Source: Anaerocolumna sp. AGMB13025
GTDB lineage: Bacteria > Bacillota > Clostridia > Lachnospirales > Lachnospiraceae
NCBI RefSeq assembly: GCF_029689925.1
Contig: NZ_CP121445.1
Coordinates: 6,444,501 to 6,508,500 of the forward strand
Direction of reading: 5' to 3'
DNA: 64,000 bases
Part shown: positions 62,045 through 64,000 of the stretch, in pieces
Layout of the letters: each line of letters opens with the position of its first letter
Numbering within the stretch: the first letter of the stretch is position 1
Notes under the pieces: model-generated
What the model was told of the DNA's origin: nothing
The model's database searches: none
Seen by the model: only the letters and a program-made list of their open reading frames with translations
Translations under genes and position numbers: made by a program

Positions 62045-63115
62045 TTACTTATAATTTTTAGCCCCAAGCAAGGCTTCAATGCCGTAATATAAGGCCTTAT
62101 CCGCTACCTCATCCTGTTTTAAGCCTTCTTTAATCCGCTTTATGTAAAGTCCTATGATATTGTCCTGATTTTCCAGATATAAGGTTTCAAAATCATAATC
62201 CGGTACTGTATCGTCTATTACTTCTACTACATTGCCAAGTTTTTTAAATTCTTCTGTATGGAATACGATATCCGTATCCCGAAAGCCAATCAATTGAAGC
62301 AGATATAAATGATGACTGCCCTGTTCGGAGATCATTTTCCTGGCTATATCAAGAAGTTCTCCATGGGTCATACCCTGAGCCACAGGAAGTTCCAGTTTTA
62401 TGTACTGCCTTAAAGAATTTGGTACAAATGTTATTTTGAGGTCTGATTGTTCTCCCTCCTTATTGATTTCTCCAAGGATATAACCCCGCTCTCCGGTTTC
62501 TGTCTTATCAAGAGGTTCCAGGGAGCCGGCATAAGCCATTCGTTCACCGAACATCTGAGGTTTATGGATATGCCCAAGGGCTATGTAGTCAAATCCATTT
62601 CCCAGCAAAGCTTTTTTATCTATGGGTATATCATATTCGCTGCCGCCGTGGGCCAGTAAAATATTAATCCGTTCCTCACAGCCGGGACTGGCTCTGTCAT
62701 AGAGAGGTTCCTTTATGAATCTGGTGTGATAGCTCAGTCCGTAAACCTCTGTATTGATGTCCTCCAGATAAATGCTGTCTAAGGAAGCTTCCGAAAGCAT
62801 ATGTACCCCCTCTCCCCAGTCAAATGAAACATAATTTGATCTGCCGCTGATATAATCATGGTTTCCGGCTATAAGCACTACCTGGGTTTTGGTTAATTTC
62901 TGAAAGCAGTAGCTGATCTCTTTTAATTCACGGATTAGGGGCTGCTTATGAAACAAGTCACCGGCAATCAGCAATAAATCCACTTCCTGCTGGTTACAGA
63001 TATCAATTATGTTATGAAAGCTGTAAAGGATTTCTTTCTCCCGCTCTGCTCCCCAGGGATAACCTGGATCCGGTGCCGCTCCGAGATGTATATCTGCAAT
63101 ATGAATAAATTTCAT
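62045..63115 (-). CDS. SbcD-like DNA repair exonuclease (metallophosphoesterase)
   Basis: The 356-residue protein has the metallophosphoesterase sites DIHLGAAPDPG, GDLFHKQP, GNHDYISGR and GHIHKPQ, with a C-terminal beta-rich part. Family members form SbcCD/Mre11-Rad50-like complexes with the ATPase encoded next. AGGAGGTGA precedes the ATG. Confidence 0.9.
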   Translation of the reverse strand: MKFIHIADIHLGAAPDPGYPWGAEREKEILYSFHNIIDICNQQEVDLLLIAGDLFHKQPLIRELKEISYCFQKLTKTQVVLIAGNHDYISGRSNYVSFDWGEGVHMLSEASLDSIYLEDINTEVYGLSYHTRFIKEPLYDRASPGCEERINILLAHGGSEYDIPIDKKALLGNGFDYIALGHIHKPQMFGERMAYAGSLEPLDKTETGERGYILGEINKEGEQSDLKITFVPNSLRQYIKLELPVAQGMTHGELLDIARKMISEQGSHHLYLLQLIGFRDTDIVFHTEEFKKLGNVVEVIDDTVPDYDFETLYLENQDNIIGLYIKRIKEGLKQDEVADKALYYGIEALLGAKNYK

Positions 63116-63202
63116 CCGGTCACCTCCTATTGCCTGGATATCATCAATTTTATATCGTCTACTATATCACAAAAAACTTTAATATTCTATTAATGTTCTA
63201 TT

Positions 63203-63250
63203 AAAAAAACGCCCCAAACCTTAAGATTTCTTGTCTTTAAGGTCTGGGGC
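63203..63250 (-). terminator. Terminator of the substrate-binding protein gene
   Basis: GCCCCA-A-ACCTTAA and TTAAGGT-C-TGGGGC form a 14-bp stem with one mismatch (63211-63224 and 63237-63250). On the minus strand it is followed by GTTTTTTT. It lies 50 bp after the gene's stop codon. Confidence 0.88.
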
Positions 63251-63298
63251 AGACTAATTTACCATAGGCTTTTTCTACAATTTTTTAATTGTATCGCT

Positions 63299-64000
63299 TT
63301 AAAATCTCTGTTCAAAAATCTGTATATTATTCATATTTACTTCGTAAGTACCCGTATCCGTATATTTGTTAACCTTCTTGCCGGCAAATACATCTACAAG
63401 CTGTTCTAAGGTTACCGAGCCCCAGACAAAGGGGCGCTGGGCAATGGCTGCATGGATATTGCCTTTACGCATGTGATTTGCAATCTCCTTGGTAAAATCC
63501 ACGGTAACGACTTTGATACTTGGATGATGCTTATTCATATATCTGGCATAAGCCAAGCCCCAGCCTACATTGGTTGCAAATACCAGTTTTGTATTCGGAT
63601 GGTCTTTTAACATCTTATCGATGATTTTTTCTGCCTCTGCTTCGGTGGGTTCTCCTACCACATCTACTTTATGTACCTTAATGTCCGAATCCTTCAACTC
63701 TTTTAAGAAGCCTTCCGCACGTTCTTCTATGGTGGCCATCTTGTAATCCGACCACAGACCAATAATTACTTCGCCTTCATTATTTAAGAGATGTTTGACA
63801 ACTCTGCCGGAATTCATACCGCATTGGAGGGCGTTGGTGCCAATTAAGGCTTCATAGGGTATACCTTCTACGGTGGATAAGATAAATATGATTTTAATGC
63901 CTGCATCCACTGCTTTCTTAAGCCGTTCCCCAATCTTTGGATCAGCTATGGGGGATATGACAATGGCATCGTATTCATTCACCAAAATCTTATCAAGGAT
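63299..64000 (-). CDS. Periplasmic-binding-type protein, 5' end outside the window
   Basis: At least 233 residues are visible; the frame is open through the window edge, so the TTG at 63985 is internal. The sequence reads YDAIVISPIADP, then INGTNALQCGMNSGR-like and TNVGWGLAYARYM strands, and VTVDFTKEIANHM, the pattern of sugar-binding periplasmic-type domains of ABC transporters or their regulators. Signal peptide and any lipobox would lie outside the window. Confidence 0.75.
   Translation of the reverse strand: MLDKILVNEYDAIVISPIADPKIGERLKKAVDAGIKIIFILSTVEGIPYEALIGTNALQCGMNSGRVVKHLLNNEGEVIIGLWSDYKMATIEERAEGFLKELKDSDIKVHKVDVVGEPTEAEAEKIIDKMLKDHPNTKLVFATNVGWGLAYARYMNKHHPSIKVVTVDFTKEIANHMRKGNIHAAIAQRPFVWGSVTLEQLVDVFAGKKVNKYTDTGTYEVNMNNIQIFEQRF

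Overview
The window looks like chromosomal DNA of a plant-fibre-degrading clostridium of the Lachnospiraceae (cluster XIVa). The evidence is low G+C DNA, strong GGAGG ribosome binding sites, spoVG, a GlgC/GlgD pair, a DnaD/DnaI-type primosome pair, and an adjacent GH48-GH9 cellulase pair with X2 and CBM3 modules. The cellulase pair strongly recalls Lachnoclostridium (Clostridium) phytofermentans or a close relative; that identification is from memory, not from a search.

Layout. 1-10.7 kb is core: a cut-off hypothetical gene, a long palindrome, glgC-glgD-spoVG (minus), and on the plus strand murC, then dnaD-like and dnaC/dnaI-like genes behind two groups of DnaA boxes, then prs. 10.7-13 kb holds a hypothetical gene, an unlisted 34-residue holin-like type I toxin, a secreted hypothetical and a decayed Fic-type gene end. 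13-16.4 kb holds a Na+/Ca2+ exchanger behind a short leader with a terminator, then a regulator-ptuA-ptuB operon read as a Septu anti-phage system. 16.8-21.8 kb holds a hydrolase preceded by eight 22-24 bp repeats, a TetR repressor with a clear promoter/operator, an S41 peptidase and a ZIP transporter.

21.9-48.6 kb is a striking accessory array of about 30 small single-domain genes, all on the minus strand: GNAT acetyltransferases, VOC/PhnB proteins, methyltransferases, alpha/beta hydrolases, HAD phosphatases, MazG, HIT, nucleotidyltransferase, flavodoxin, cytidine deaminase and unknowns. Most have their own ribosome binding site. Decayed gene pieces and duplicated gene junctions lie between them. 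The content resembles an integron cassette array, but no integrase or recombinase is visible. Two duplications (158 bp around a BAAT-like hydrolase, and a three-copy kinase-end/VOC-start junction) show how genes were added: by recombination at duplicated junctions, leaving broken copies behind.

48.8-55.5 kb is the cellulase locus. GH48 is transcribed first from a good promoter with a long leader, then GH9 after a structured 164-bp spacer. The two secreted enzymes are expected to act together on crystalline cellulose. 55.8-64 kb returns to housekeeping: a MerR/GyrI-type regulator, a 14-bp minisatellite, a class A penicillin-binding protein with a long acidic tail, an SbcC/SbcD-like (YhaN/YhaO-like) pair, and a cut-off periplasmic-binding-type protein.
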